64,000 nucleotides of DNA from Streptacidiphilus sp. PB12-B1b. Its GTDB lineage: Bacteria; Actinomycetota; Actinomycetes; Streptomycetales; Streptomycetaceae. This document shows, piece after piece, positions 1 through 8,973 of this stretch. The DNA lies in contig NZ_CP048405.1 in assembly GCF_014084125.1 (NCBI RefSeq), positions 3,534,001 through 3,598,000 on the forward strand. Direction: 5' to 3'. The position numbers and the translations under genes were made by a program. The notes under the pieces are model-generated. The model was not told where the DNA came from, made no database searches, and saw only the letters and a program-made list of their open reading frames with translations. Position 1 is the stretch's first letter, and each line of letters opens with the position of its first letter.

Positions 1-554
1 TTCTGCGGTATGCGCGCCAGGCCGGTCAGCCCGGAGGCGACGACCACGGCGGACGCGGTGAACTCCTCGCCGTCCTCCAGCCGGACGGTGAAGCCGCCCG
101 CGCCGCCGCTCCCGGCGCCGCTGCCGGTCACCGACGCCACCCGGGTCTCCTCGACCGGCCCGACGTGGCGGTCCTGGAACCACTGGCCGTAGCGGACGAA
201 GAGCGTGCAGGGGATGGGGGTCAGCTCGGTCAGCTCGGGCTCGCCCACGGCCCGGACGAAGTCGGACAGCTCGGCCCCGGGCACGGGCGCGGCCAGGTCC
301 ACGGCGTCCGGGGTGGACTTGAGGAACATCCCCGAGGCCATGTCATGCCGCCAACTGCCCATCACCACGCCGAACACCCGCACGGGCACCCCGAGCGCGC
401 GCAGGTACGCGGCCACGGACAGGCCGTACGGTCCGGCTCCCACCACCACGACGGGGGCTGCTCCGGCGGAGCCGCCCGGGCCGGGCGCGGCGCTGCTCTC
501 CTGCTCGGTCTCCTGCTCCAGGAGTGGATCCTGCTTGGAAAGTGGCTGGACCAC
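1..554 (-). CDS. FAD-dependent monooxygenase/oxidoreductase, N-terminal part (cut by window edge)
   Basis: Only the first ~184 residues lie in the window; the gene runs off base 1. The start is GTG at 554, because an in-frame TGA lies a few codons upstream and no ATG precedes the nucleotide-binding motif. After a ~35-residue Gln/Glu/Gly-rich lead comes a Rossmann fingerprint (VVVVGAGPYGLSVA, GxGxxG). It is followed by the GSWRHDMASGMFLKS stretch typical of flavin monooxygenases of the lysine/ornithine N-hydroxylase-like superfamily. The visible end (SAVVVASGLTG) is the usual ATG-like segment after the FAD domain. The substrate cannot be read from this fragment, so N-hydroxylase, urate hydroxylase-like and generic flavin monooxygenase all remain possible. 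Confidence 0.75.
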   Translation of the reverse strand, partial: MVQPLSKQDPLLEQETEQESSAAPGPGGSAGAAPVVVVGAGPYGLSVAAYLRALGVPVRVFGVVMGSWRHDMASGMFLKSTPDAVDLAAPVPGAELSDFVRAVGEPELTELTPIPCTLFVRYGQWFQDRHVGPVEETRVASVTGSGAGSGGAGGFTVRLEDGEEFTASAVVVASGLTGLARIPQ

Positions 555-830
555 TGAACCCCCACATCATCGGCGTGCGCCTCTCCCCAGGACGCACGGC
601 GGCAGACCCGCCACGGCCCGCTCGCGCCAGCGATCGACCGGTGGTGACGGTATCAGGCCCCAGTGTGATCCATGCAGGTAGGGAACAGGAGGACTTCCGC
701 GAAACTGACCACTTCCTGCATCGACGGCCATCCATGCCCATGACCGTCCATCACCACCCATCACGCCCGGGACCGCCCATCACGCCCATGTCCGCCCATC
801 CCGGCCCGGGGTTGTCGGGAGGGCGGCCGG
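555..830. other. Intergenic region between two minus-strand genes
   Basis: Upstream of the flavin oxidoreductase and downstream of the exporter. It holds short degenerate direct repeats of a CCCATCACGCCC-like unit around 755-800. No convincing gene or strong terminator is seen. Confidence 0.4.
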
Positions 831-2570
831 TCAGGCGGCGGCTCTGGGCGCGGCCCGGTCGGGCCGTTGGGTGTACACGGGCACGCCCGGCTCCGGCGCC
901 GCCTCGGTGCGGACCTGGACGCCGGTGTCGGCCAGGGCGTCGGCCAGGGCGTCGGCTGCGGTGTCGGCCGGGAGGCCGGCTTCCGCGCCGGCGTCGGCGG
1001 TGGGGGTGTCGCTGCCCGCGCGGCGGCCGGGCCGCAGCAGCGCCCAGACCAGGACCGAGGCGCCGACCAGCAGCGCGCCGGACAGCAGGGCCGCCAGGTT
1101 CATCCCGTGGACGAAGGCGTCCCGGGCGCTGGTCAGCAGCGCCTCCCCGCTCGCCTGCGGCAGCGAGGCGGCGGTGTGCACCGCTCCGCCCAGTGAGTCG
1201 CCGGCGTCGGCCGCCGCCGGGCCGCTCACCCCGGCGGGCAGCACCAGCCCGGAACGGTAGGCGGCGGCCAGCACCGATCCGACCAGGGCGATGCCCAGGG
1301 CGGTGCCCAGCTCGTACGCGGTCTCGGAGACCGCGCCCGCCGCGCCCGCCTTCTCCTGCGCGGCGCTGCTCAGCACCATCGTCGTGGACAGGGCGTAGAC
1401 GGCGCCCTCGGCGACGCCGGTGATCAGGAAGGCCACGGCGATCAGCAGGTACGGCGTGCCGGCCTGGATCCAGCCGAGCGCGCCCAGGCCGAGGCCCATC
1501 GCCAGCAGCCCGCCGGCGAAGGCCGCGCGGTGGCCGCAGCGCCGGGCCGTGTATGCGGCGGCGAGGCCGCCGACGGCCGACCCGGCGAAGGCCGGCATGT
1601 CGGCCAGCCCGGCCTGCAGCGGCGAGTAGCCCCGCACCAGCTGGAAGTACTGGGACAGGAAGAAGATCACCCCGCCCAGCCCGATCAGTGCGATCAGCGA
1701 GCCGAGGGCGGCGGCGGTGAACCGCCGGTCGGCGAACAGCCGAACGTCCAGCAGCGGCACCGGCAGCCGCAGCTGCCGCCGGACGAAACCGGTCAGGCAG
1801 AGCACGCCCAGCACGGCGGCGGCGATCACCTGCGGCCGGGTTCCGTCGCCGATGGCCGCCTCCTTGACGGCGTACACCACGCCGACGATCCCGACCAGGG
1901 AGAGGCCGACGCTGGGCAGGTCCCAGGCGCCCGCGCCCGCCTGCGGGTCGCGGGACTCGGGCAGCAGCCGCCAGCCGAGCACCAGCAGCAGCGCCACCAG
2001 CGGGACGTTGATCAGGAAGACCGCGCCCCACCAGAAGTGCTCCAGCACCAGCCCGCCGAGCAGGGGCCCGGCGGCGGCGCCCGCAGTCGCGGCGGCGCCC
2101 CAGATGCCGATGGCCCTGGCGCGCTCGCGGTCGTCCGGGAAGAGGTTGCGGATCAGCGAGAGCGTCGAGGGCATGATGGTCGCCCCAGCGACGCCGAGCA
2201 GCGCCCGCGCGGCGATCAGCCAGCCGGCCCCGGGGGCGTAGGCGGCGAGGACGGAGGCGGCGCCGAACGCGGCCGTGCCGATCAGCAGCAGCCGCCTGCG
2301 GCCGATCCGGTCGCTGAGCGAGCCCATGCTGACGAGCAGCCCGGCGATGACGAAGGAGTAGCTGTCGCCGATCCACAGCAGCTGGGTGGCGGACGGGTGC
2401 AGACTCTCGCTGATGAAGGGGATGGCCAGGAACAGCACGGTGGCGTCCAGGGCCACCAGCAGCACGGCGAGCACCAGCACGGCGAGGGCGATCCAGCGCC
2501 TGCGCGGGCCGGCGGGCCGGGGATTTCGGTAGGCGGACGTGGTCTGCGCGACGATCGGGTCGGCGGTCAC
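831..2570 (-). CDS. MFS drug exporter, DHA2 (14-TM) family
   Basis: A 579-residue integral membrane antiporter resembling QacA/LfrA/EmrB-type multidrug efflux pumps. It begins at TM1 (ALAVLVLAVLLVALDATVLF, with the DHA2-typical LDxTV). It carries MFS motif A between TM2 and TM3 (GSLSDRIGRRRLLL) and a motif-C-like GVAGATIMPSTLSL segment. Hydrophobic stretches continue for 14 helices, then a hydrophilic ~65-residue Ala/Asp/Thr-rich tail. I chose the GTG at 2570 because AGGAGA lies 7-8 nt upstream, and because it overlaps the TGA of the (frame-corrected) tetR gene as GTGA, implying translational coupling. Longer open reading upstream is the tetR gene in another frame. The neighbouring TetR gene and palindromic operator suggest drug-inducible expression. 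The substrate is unknown. Confidence 0.85.
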   Translation of the reverse strand: MTADPIVAQTTSAYRNPRPAGPRRRWIALAVLVLAVLLVALDATVLFLAIPFISESLHPSATQLLWIGDSYSFVIAGLLVSMGSLSDRIGRRRLLLIGTAAFGAASVLAAYAPGAGWLIAARALLGVAGATIMPSTLSLIRNLFPDDRERARAIGIWGAAATAGAAAGPLLGGLVLEHFWWGAVFLINVPLVALLLVLGWRLLPESRDPQAGAGAWDLPSVGLSLVGIVGVVYAVKEAAIGDGTRPQVIAAAVLGVLCLTGFVRRQLRLPVPLLDVRLFADRRFTAAALGSLIALIGLGGVIFFLSQYFQLVRGYSPLQAGLADMPAFAGSAVGGLAAAYTARRCGHRAAFAGGLLAMGLGLGALGWIQAGTPYLLIAVAFLITGVAEGAVYALSTTMVLSSAAQEKAGAAGAVSETAYELGTALGIALVGSVLAAAYRSGLVLPAGVSGPAAADAGDSLGGAVHTAASLPQASGEALLTSARDAFVHGMNLAALLSGALLVGASVLVWALLRPGRRAGSDTPTADAGAEAGLPADTAADALADALADTGVQVRTEAAPEPGVPVYTQRPDRAAPRAAA

Positions 2571-3117
2571 TTCGGGTCTCTCCTGAGGGCGCCGCCGAGG
2601 AAGAGCTCGGTGAGGGCGTGGTTGCTGTCGCGGGGGCCAGGCGTCCGTCCTGGACGGCCCAGCCGACACCGGCGAGCAGGTCGAAGAAGGCCTCGCTCAG
2701 CCAGGCGGCGGGCAGTTCGACGCGGAAGGCGCCGGACTGCTGGCCGCGCAGGAACAGCGCGGCGACGCGCGCGTCCATGGCCTCCCAGGCGTCGTTGATG
2801 CTGTCGTCGTCGAACAGCCGGTTCTCGCCGGCGAGCAGGGCCGCCAGGGTGGACTCCGGGATGACCGCCTCGGCGAGGCGGCGGACGGCCTCGACCGGAT
2901 CGCCCTCGTCCAGCGCGGCCGAGTCCAGTGCGGCGGACATGCGGCGCAGCGCGTGCGCGGCGACGTCGCGGACCAGGGCGTCGCGGCCGGGGAAGAGGCG
3001 GTGCAGGGTGGCCCTGCTGATGCCGGCCGCGCGCGCGATCTCGTCCATGGCGGCCGTGGGCTGCCGGGAGAGCACGCCGACGGCGGCAAGGAGTACTGAG
3101 TCGCGGTCCGTGGCCAT
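2567..3117 (-). pseudogene. TetR/AcrR family repressor of the adjacent exporter, frameshifted as sequenced
   Basis: From ATG 3117 the frame gives a TetR N-terminal HTH (LLAAVGVLSRQPTAAMDEIA followed by RAAGISRATLHRLFPGRDAL). A TetR-like helical ligand domain follows, up to GVGWAVQDGRLAP. There the frame runs on into nonsense. The +1 frame then supplies a credible TetR end (RDSNHALTELFLGGALRRDPK, stop). The break is a run of five C on the coding strand (2632-2636). One more C yields a 183-residue protein, the usual family size, whose TGA overlaps the exporter's GTG. I infer either a sequencing indel or a real inactivating mutation. If real, the exporter would be derepressed. A -10-like TATCCT just upstream suggests a leaderless transcript. 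Confidence 0.8.
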
Positions 3118-3123
3118 GATGCA

Positions 3124-3153
3124 AGGATAGCTCATCTGAGACACGTGTGTCTC
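3124..3153 (-). promoter_or_regulatory. Putative promoter of tetR-exporter operon
   Basis: On the minus strand GAGACA (3153-3148) and TATCCT (3129-3124) are separated by 18 bp. The -10 lies 6 nt before ATG 3117, which fits a leaderless mRNA. The -35 sits inside the palindromic operator, so a bound repressor would exclude RNA polymerase. Confidence 0.5.
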
Positions 3154-3154
3154 A
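3137..3154. promoter_or_regulatory. TetR operator palindrome
   Basis: TGAGACA-CGTG-TGTCTCA is a perfect 7-bp inverted repeat with a 4-bp centre, lying just upstream of the tetR start. Size, position and symmetry are those of an autoregulatory TetR/AcrR operator. It is predicted to bind the neighbouring TetR protein. Confidence 0.75.
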
Positions 3155-3173
3155 CGAGCTACTGGAATGTCTC

Positions 3174-3983
3174 TCAGTCCTCCTGCAACGCGCGGTAGGC
3201 CGGGGCCAGCAGGGACTCCAGCGAGCGCCCCCGGACGACGATTCCCGAGGGGGCCAGCGCCGCCAAGGCTGTGGCGCCCTCGGCAGCCGGTGCGGAACCG
3301 GGACGGGAGTCGCTGCCGGAGTCGGAGCCGGATCCGCTGCCGGAGGCCGCCAGCAGCCGTCGGTGGCGGTCCCCCTCCTGCCAGAAGTCCTCCAGGCAGT
3401 CCGTCAGCGGCCGGGAGGAGGCGTCGGCCGCCCCCGCCGCGTTCGGCTCCGACGCGGCGCGGGCCGCGTGCGCCTCCCGGATGTGGCGCAGCAGCCGCTC
3501 GCGGTCGCGTCCGCGCCAGGCCGTCAGCCGGAACGGGTCCTCGTCGAAGGCGGCGGCCAGCGCTCCCAGCACCGCGGCCAGGTGGCGGCAGGTCGGCGAC
3601 CAGAGCGGACAGGAGCACTCCGCCGCCAGATCTCGGGGGCGGGCGGGCAGCAGCGACAGCCCGGCGCGGGCCAGCAGGCCGTCCAGCCGCTCGGGGAACT
3701 CGCCGTCGAACAGCTGCTCGCGGGCCTCCGGGTCGGCGGCGAGAGCCTGCTCGGCCCTGGTCCAGCGGACCCGGTCGAACACCGGGAGCTCGATCCACAC
3801 CTCGTACCCGCCGCCCGCGGAGTCCGGCACCCGGGCGCGGACCGAGCCCGGGCCGATCCGCAGGTCCTCCACGGGCAGCTGCGCCCGGGCGTCCAGGGCC
3901 GCCTGCGCGCTCGGACCGGTGTCGAAGGACTCCACCCGCTCCAGGAACCTGGCGGACCACGGCTCCGCCGACGGGCCGCTCAT
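3174..3983 (-). CDS. SWIM zinc-finger protein
   Basis: A 269-residue protein whose central part carries the SWIM signature CxCx(n)CxH (CSCPLWSPTCRHLAAVL), a zinc-binding motif involved in DNA or protein contacts. The C-terminal half holds a low-complexity Gly/Ser/Asp stretch (GSGSGSDSGSDS) and ends in a conserved-looking LESLLAPAYRALQED tail. The ATG at 3983 overlaps the TGA of the upstream helicase gene by 4 bp (ATGA). In actinomycetes SWIM proteins of this type are commonly encoded next to a SNF2 helicase, and the pair is assumed to act together in DNA repair or remodelling. The exact role is unknown. Confidence 0.85.
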   Translation of the reverse strand: MSGPSAEPWSARFLERVESFDTGPSAQAALDARAQLPVEDLRIGPGSVRARVPDSAGGGYEVWIELPVFDRVRWTRAEQALAADPEAREQLFDGEFPERLDGLLARAGLSLLPARPRDLAAECSCPLWSPTCRHLAAVLGALAAAFDEDPFRLTAWRGRDRERLLRHIREAHAARAASEPNAAGAADASSRPLTDCLEDFWQEGDRHRRLLAASGSGSGSDSGSDSRPGSAPAAEGATALAALAPSGIVVRGRSLESLLAPAYRALQED

Positions 3984-6900
3984 ACGCCGCTCACCGCCCG
4001 CTCGCTGACCGCGTCCTCGGTCAGCGCCAGCACCTCGCGCAGGGCGTCCACCGGCAGTTCGCCGAGCCAGCCCTCGGCCGAGCCGGGGACCGCACCCACC
4101 ACCGCCGCGGCCAGCTGCCGTTTCTCCTCGATCATGGCGTCCACCCGCTCCTCGACCGTGCCCACGCAGACGAACCGCCGCACCTGGACGTCGCGCCGCT
4201 GGCCGAGCCGGAACGCCCGGTCGGTGGCCTGCTCCTCCACCGCCGGGTTCCACCAGCGGTCGATGTGGACCACCTGGTTGGCGGCGGTCAGGTTCAGCCC
4301 GCGCCCGCCGGCCTTCAGCGACAGCAGGAAGACCGAGGGGCCGTCCGGATCCTGGAAGCGGTCGACCGCGGCGTCGCGCTGACGCTTGGTCATGCCGCCG
4401 TGCAGGAAGAGGACCTCGCTGTCCAGCCGCTCGGCGAGGTGTGGCTGCAGCAGTCGACCGAACTCGGTGAACTGGGTGAAGCACAGGGTCCGGTCGCCCT
4501 CGGCCACGGCCTGCGCCAGGGTCTCCTCCAGCCGCGCCAGCTTGCCCGAGCGGCCGTCCAGCCGGGGCAGGGCGGCCACCCCGGTCGGCCCGGTCGGACC
4601 GGACTCACCGGTGTAGTGCGCGGGATGGTTGCAGATCTGCTTCAGCCGGGTCAGCGCCGCCAGCACCACGCCCCGGCGTTCGAGGTTGCCGTGGCTGCCG
4701 TCGCGCAGCCGCTGCAACCGCCGCAGCAGGTCGTCGACGACCGCCTGGTACAGGCCCGCCTGTTCGGGCGTCAGATTGCACAGCACCGTCATCTCCTGCT
4801 TGCGCGGCAGCTCCAGGGCGATGGCGGGATCGTCCTTGGTCCGGCGCAGTACGAACGGCGCGGTGCGCCGCCGCAGTTCGGCGGTGGCGCTGAGGCTCTG
4901 ATTGCGCTCGATCGGCACCGAGTAGCGCTCCTTGAACCGTTCCGCCGAGCCGAACAGGCCCGGGTTGGCGAAGTCCAGCACCGCGTGCAGATCGGCCAGC
5001 CGGTTCTCGACCGGGGTGCCGGTCAGCGCCAGCCGGTGGGCCGCTGGCAGCGCGCGCACGGCCCGGGACTGCTGGGTCGCGCTGTTCTTGAGGTGGTGCG
5101 CCTCGTCCGCGACCACCCGGTGCCAGTGGACCGCGCGCAGCGCCGCGCCGTCCCGCAGCACCAGGCCGTAGGTGGTGATGACGATGTCGGCCGAGGCCGC
5201 GGCCTCGCCCAGCTCGGGGCCCTCGGACCGGTCGGCGCCGTGGTGCACGTGCACCCGCAGCCGGGGGACGAAGCGGGCGCACTCGCGCTGCCAGTTGCCG
5301 ACCAGCGACATCGGGCAGACCACCAGAGTCGGCCGCGCCGCCGCCGGGGCCCCGGCCCGCGCGGCCTGCTCGTGCTCGACCGCCAGCAGCGCCAGGGCCT
5401 GCACGGTCTTGCCGAGGCCCATGTCGTCCGCCAGGACGCCGCCCAGGCCCAGCCGGGCCAACAGGACCAGCCAGGCCAGCCCGCGCCGCTGGTACGGGCG
5501 CAGTTCGGTGCCGAACCAGTCGGGCACCGGGACGGGCTCGGCCGACAGGGCCTCCGGCGCGCCGGAGCGCACCCGGCGCAGCAGCTCCACCACCGGGCTG
5601 CGGCCGTCGACGGCCAGGATCGGCAGGCCGCTGCCGGGCTCGCGGCCGCTCAGCGCGAGCCGCACCAGCTCCCCGGCGGTGGTCACGCCCTCGGCCTCGC
5701 GTAGCGCCAGGAACCGGGCGGCGGCGGCGATCGCCGTCTGGTCGGCCTCCAGCCAGTGGCCGCGCAGCCGCACCAGCGTCCCCTTGCCGGCGGCGAGTTC
5801 GGCCAGCTCCTGGGCGGTCAGCGGCTGGTCGCCCAGGGCCGCCCGCCAGCCGAAGGCGACCAGGTCGTCCTTGCCGACCAGGCTCTGCCGCTCCACCAGC
5901 CCGGCCTGCACCAGGTCGGCCGTGAGCGCCAGGCCGAACCCGGGCGGCTGCCGCCACCAGGCGGGCAGCAGGACACCGAAACCGGCCCCGGCCAGGGCGG
6001 GCGCGGCCTCGCGCAGGAAGTCCAGCGCCCCGGCGCGGTCCAACTCCAGCCCGGAGGGCCGCTCGGCCAGCAGCGCCCGCTCCAGCTCCGGGCGGCAGCG
6101 GACGGCGCGCTCCAGCTCGGCGGCGAACGCCTCGTACGGGCGGTCCACCAGCCGGTGCACCGCGTCGGCGGCCGGGCCGCCGGCCCACAGCTCGGCGGCG
6201 TCGGCCAGGACCGACGGCTCGTCGGCGGCCTGCAGGGTGAACTCCAGCCGCCAGCGGTCCAGCGCCGGGCCGCCCTCCTCGTCCAACTCCTGGCCGAGCG
6301 GCTCGACCAGGCGGAAGCCCAGCCGCAGCGGGCCCGTGGCGGCGGTGGCGGAGCGGTGCCAGGCGGTCAGCCGGTCCCGCAGCCGGGCGGCGTCGGCGGT
6401 TCCCGTGCCCGTGCCGGTGCCCGTGCCGGAACCGGAACCGGGGCTGGGGCCGGGGCTGTCGGGGTCGAGCGGGAACTCCGGCTCCAGCGAGCCCAGCGCC
6501 GCCAGCCAGCGCTCGGCCGCCGTGGCCGGGGGCCGGGCCCGGTGGCCGCGCAGCAGCGGGGGAGCGTCCGCGAGGACCGCCCTGACCTCGTAGTCCAGCA
6601 GGGCGGCGACCAGCCGGGCGGTCAGCTCCGCGCCGGTGGGGCCGATCGCGGTGCCGTCCGGCCGCGCCTCGGACCGGCACACCGGCGGGCAGTCCGCCGC
6701 CAGCGCGGCCAGCTCCCGCCGGGCCGCGCCGTCCGGGGCCGCGACCCACCGGGCCCGGGCCGTGCCCGACGGCTGGTCCCACTCCAGCGAGGGCAGCGCC
6801 AGGCCCCGGCCGGCCAGCCGCCAGGCCAGGTCGTGGACCGCCGCCGACCAGCGCAGCGACGCGCCGTAGGGGGCCTCGACCCGGCCGGTGCCGGGCAGCT

Positions 6901-7249
6901 CGGGCTGCAGCACCGACTGGTGCGGGTCGTACAGCTCGCCGAGCAGCTGCGCCGCCTCCGCCGCCGGGAACACCAGTGCCGACAGCCGGTGCGGAGCCAG
7001 CAGCACCGGGCCGCGCCCGGACGGCCCCGGCAGCGCCAGCTCGGGGGAGGGGAGGGCGACCCCGGCCCGGCTCGGCAGCAGCAGCGACACCCGGCCCGCC
7101 TCGGCCCGCCCGGCCAGCCACTCCAGGCCCGGCCCGACCGATCCCAGCAGGGCGCGCAGGGTCGGCACGTCGCAGCCCGTCGGCGCACCGTCCTCGGCCC
7201 ACAGGGCGAGCCGCTGATCGGCCCGCCACAGGGCGTGCAGGACGATCAT
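3980..7249 (-). CDS. SNF2-family DEAH ATPase/helicase
   Basis: A 1089-residue Swi2/Snf2 ATPase. The first ~550 residues form the bacterial SNF2-associated region. They include a low-complexity Gly-Ser/Gly-Thr run encoded near 6410-6450. The motor follows: motif I DDMGLGKT (around residue 606), motif II DEAH (around 711), LTGTPVENRL, and C-terminal motifs GGRGLNLTAANQVVHIDRWWNP and QATDRAFRLGQ (around 980-1020). I start it at ATG 7249 (MIVLHALWRADQRLALW), where family-like sequence begins. The frame is open further upstream but encodes Arg/Pro-rich nonsense there. It is coupled to the SWIM gene by an ATGA overlap. It probably translocates on dsDNA and remodels protein-DNA complexes; no specific partner is evident. 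Confidence 0.9.
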   Translation of the reverse strand: MIVLHALWRADQRLALWAEDGAPTGCDVPTLRALLGSVGPGLEWLAGRAEAGRVSLLLPSRAGVALPSPELALPGPSGRGPVLLAPHRLSALVFPAAEAAQLLGELYDPHQSVLQPELPGTGRVEAPYGASLRWSAAVHDLAWRLAGRGLALPSLEWDQPSGTARARWVAAPDGAARRELAALAADCPPVCRSEARPDGTAIGPTGAELTARLVAALLDYEVRAVLADAPPLLRGHRARPPATAAERWLAALGSLEPEFPLDPDSPGPSPGSGSGTGTGTGTGTADAARLRDRLTAWHRSATAATGPLRLGFRLVEPLGQELDEEGGPALDRWRLEFTLQAADEPSVLADAAELWAGGPAADAVHRLVDRPYEAFAAELERAVRCRPELERALLAERPSGLELDRAGALDFLREAAPALAGAGFGVLLPAWWRQPPGFGLALTADLVQAGLVERQSLVGKDDLVAFGWRAALGDQPLTAQELAELAAGKGTLVRLRGHWLEADQTAIAAAARFLALREAEGVTTAGELVRLALSGREPGSGLPILAVDGRSPVVELLRRVRSGAPEALSAEPVPVPDWFGTELRPYQRRGLAWLVLLARLGLGGVLADDMGLGKTVQALALLAVEHEQAARAGAPAAARPTLVVCPMSLVGNWQRECARFVPRLRVHVHHGADRSEGPELGEAAASADIVITTYGLVLRDGAALRAVHWHRVVADEAHHLKNSATQQSRAVRALPAAHRLALTGTPVENRLADLHAVLDFANPGLFGSAERFKERYSVPIERNQSLSATAELRRRTAPFVLRRTKDDPAIALELPRKQEMTVLCNLTPEQAGLYQAVVDDLLRRLQRLRDGSHGNLERRGVVLAALTRLKQICNHPAHYTGESGPTGPTGVAALPRLDGRSGKLARLEETLAQAVAEGDRTLCFTQFTEFGRLLQPHLAERLDSEVLFLHGGMTKRQRDAAVDRFQDPDGPSVFLLSLKAGGRGLNLTAANQVVHIDRWWNPAVEEQATDRAFRLGQRRDVQVRRFVCVGTVEERVDAMIEEKRQLAAAVVGAVPGSAEGWLGELPVDALREVLALTEDAVSERAVSGV

Positions 7250-7544
7250 CGCCGACCGTCCACGGGTGGACGGCCGGGCCCGGCCGGACGTGCGGCGGTC
7301 ATGGTGCGGCGCTCCCTGCAGTCGGCGGCGGCGTCCGAAGCGGTTGCCCGGGACGCAGACCAGCCTACGGAGCCGCACTGACAGTCCCGCCCCGGCGGCC
7401 TGCGGGACGCGGCCGACTGGCCCCGGGGGCTGCGCCGCCCGGTGGATCGTCGGGCCCGCCACGGGCGTGGTGCTGGAGTCCGCGCGGGCACCCGCCGTCT
7501 GCTGGAAGCGGAATCTGACCCCTCACTTGGATGGGAAACAACCT

Positions 7545-8891
7545 GTGCGCATCACTGCTCGCAGCACCCCGGCGGTCGCCGGAGCGACTGCGGCCCTCGG
7601 ACTCGCGCTCGCCGCGGCGCTCACCGTCACCGGAACCGCCGCCGGGGCGGTCATCGGCACCGGTCCGCTGGAACCGCCGCTGGGCGCGTGCACCGGCAGC
7701 CAGTGCCCGAGCGAGTACCCGCCGCCCAACAACGGCGACTTCGCCGGTCGGGACGCCTCCGTCAACGTCTTCGTCGGCGGCGACTACCTCGCTCGGGGCC
7801 GCGCCGCCGAGGTCGAGGGCAAGGTGGTGACCCTCGGCGGGCTGACCGTCGCCAAGAACGGCGGGGGCTCGTTCAACATGGCGGTCGTCGGGGTGGGCTC
7901 CCGGGTGCCCCCGCCGGACGGCACCGACTTCGTGACGGTGGGCGGGGACGTCGACGTGGCCCCCGGCACCACCGTCTACGTGGGCGGCTCCGACGCCCAC
8001 GGCACGGCCTACGGCGACCTGCGCCACGGCGGCACGCTCACCGGCCGGGTCGAGGTGGCACCGCCCGGCCGCGCGGTGCACACCCCCGATGCCGCCGCCC
8101 GCTACGCCCGCCTGCGCCGGGTGATCGAGGAGCGCTCCGCCTGCGCCGCGCAGGCCCGGGCGACCGGTACGGTCAGCCAGACCGCCAGCGAGGCCACCTT
8201 CACCGGCGACGGCACCAGCGCGCTCCAGGTGTTCGACGTCCCCGGCGACCTCGGCACGGAGCAGCGCAGCATCGGGCTGGTCTTCAAGGACATCCCGGCG
8301 GGCGCCTCGGTGCTGGTCAACTTCGCCTCCGAGCACCCGGTGGTGAACACCTACACCGGGACCGGCCTGCCCGGCGACCAGCTCACCGGGCTGCGGCCGA
8401 AGCTGATGTGGAACTTCCCCACCGCCACCAGCGTGCACTTCACCGGTGGCGCGCAGTTCCAGGGCTCGGTGCTGGCGGGCAACCCGGAGGGCGTCACCAC
8501 GGTCTCCATGCCCGGCATGAACGGACGGCTGTACCTGGCCGGCGGGCTGATCCAGGAGGGCAGCGGCGGCTACGAGATCCACGCGTACGACTTCACCGGC
8601 ATCCTGCCGCTGTGCGCCGAGAAGCCCACGCCCCCGCCGACCCCCACCCCGACGCCCACGCCCACGCCGACTCCGACCCCCACGCCGACCACGACCACCT
8701 GTACGCCCACGCCCACCCACAGCCATGAGCACAGCCGTTGGCCCAGCCCCACCGACTCCACGCCGGGGTGGGAGCTGGCCGACACCGGGGAGCACTCCTC
8801 CGGGCTGCTGATCGCCGTGCCCGCGGTCATGCTGGCGGGCGGCGCCGGGGTGTTCTGGCTGGGCCGTCGCCGCCGGGGCAGCCACCGCTGA
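7545..8891 (+). CDS. Choice-of-anchor A family surface protein with LAxTG sortase signal
   Basis: A 448-residue exported protein. GTG 7545 gives an N-terminal signal peptide (AVAGATAALGLALAAALTVTGTAAGA). The body matches the choice-of-anchor A pattern: DASVNVFVGGDYLARG, VEGKVVTLGGLTV, and late FTGGAQFQGSVLAGNPEGVTTV. Next comes a Pro-Thr repeat spacer (about 8630-8715, a wall-spanning linker), a short His/Ser-rich stretch, then LADTG, a hydrophobic segment (LLIAVPAVMLAGGAGVFWLG) and RRRRGSHR. That is a complete cell-wall sorting signal of the LAxTG type used by class E sortases in Streptomyces. No sortase gene is in view. The function is presumably adhesion or surface structure; no enzymatic motif is seen. 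Confidence 0.85.
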   Translation: MRITARSTPAVAGATAALGLALAAALTVTGTAAGAVIGTGPLEPPLGACTGSQCPSEYPPPNNGDFAGRDASVNVFVGGDYLARGRAAEVEGKVVTLGGLTVAKNGGGSFNMAVVGVGSRVPPPDGTDFVTVGGDVDVAPGTTVYVGGSDAHGTAYGDLRHGGTLTGRVEVAPPGRAVHTPDAAARYARLRRVIEERSACAAQARATGTVSQTASEATFTGDGTSALQVFDVPGDLGTEQRSIGLVFKDIPAGASVLVNFASEHPVVNTYTGTGLPGDQLTGLRPKLMWNFPTATSVHFTGGAQFQGSVLAGNPEGVTTVSMPGMNGRLYLAGGLIQEGSGGYEIHAYDFTGILPLCAEKPTPPPTPTPTPTPTPTPTPTPTTTTCTPTPTHSHEHSRWPSPTDSTPGWELADTGEHSSGLLIAVPAVMLAGGAGVFWLGRRRRGSHR

Positions 8892-8905
8892 CGCCCCCTC
8901 ACGAC

Positions 8906-8950
8906 AGAACCGCTCTCCTCCCCGTCGCCGACGGGGAGGAGAGCGGTTCT
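8906..8950. terminator. Bidirectional terminator hairpin
   Basis: A perfect 21-bp stem (8906-8926 with 8930-8950) around a 3-nt GCC loop, between the convergent surface-protein and sepF-like genes. There is no U-tract, as is usual in high-GC actinomycetes. Confidence 0.85.
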
Positions 8951-8973
8951 TGGGCCGAGGCCCTGGCGTGCGG

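Noticed and set aside
751..3960. A continuous minus-strand open frame of over 1000 codons across the exporter, tetR and SWIM genes
   Set aside because: It is the tetR frame read through its frameshift plus Arg/Pro/Ala-rich nonsense opposite or beside the real genes; only the tetR segment (about residues 280-440) has protein-like sequence.
8630..8715. Pro-Thr repeat considered as a CRISPR-like or satellite array
   Set aside because: It is a coding, degenerate codon repeat forming the wall spacer of the surface protein, with no spacers of constant length.
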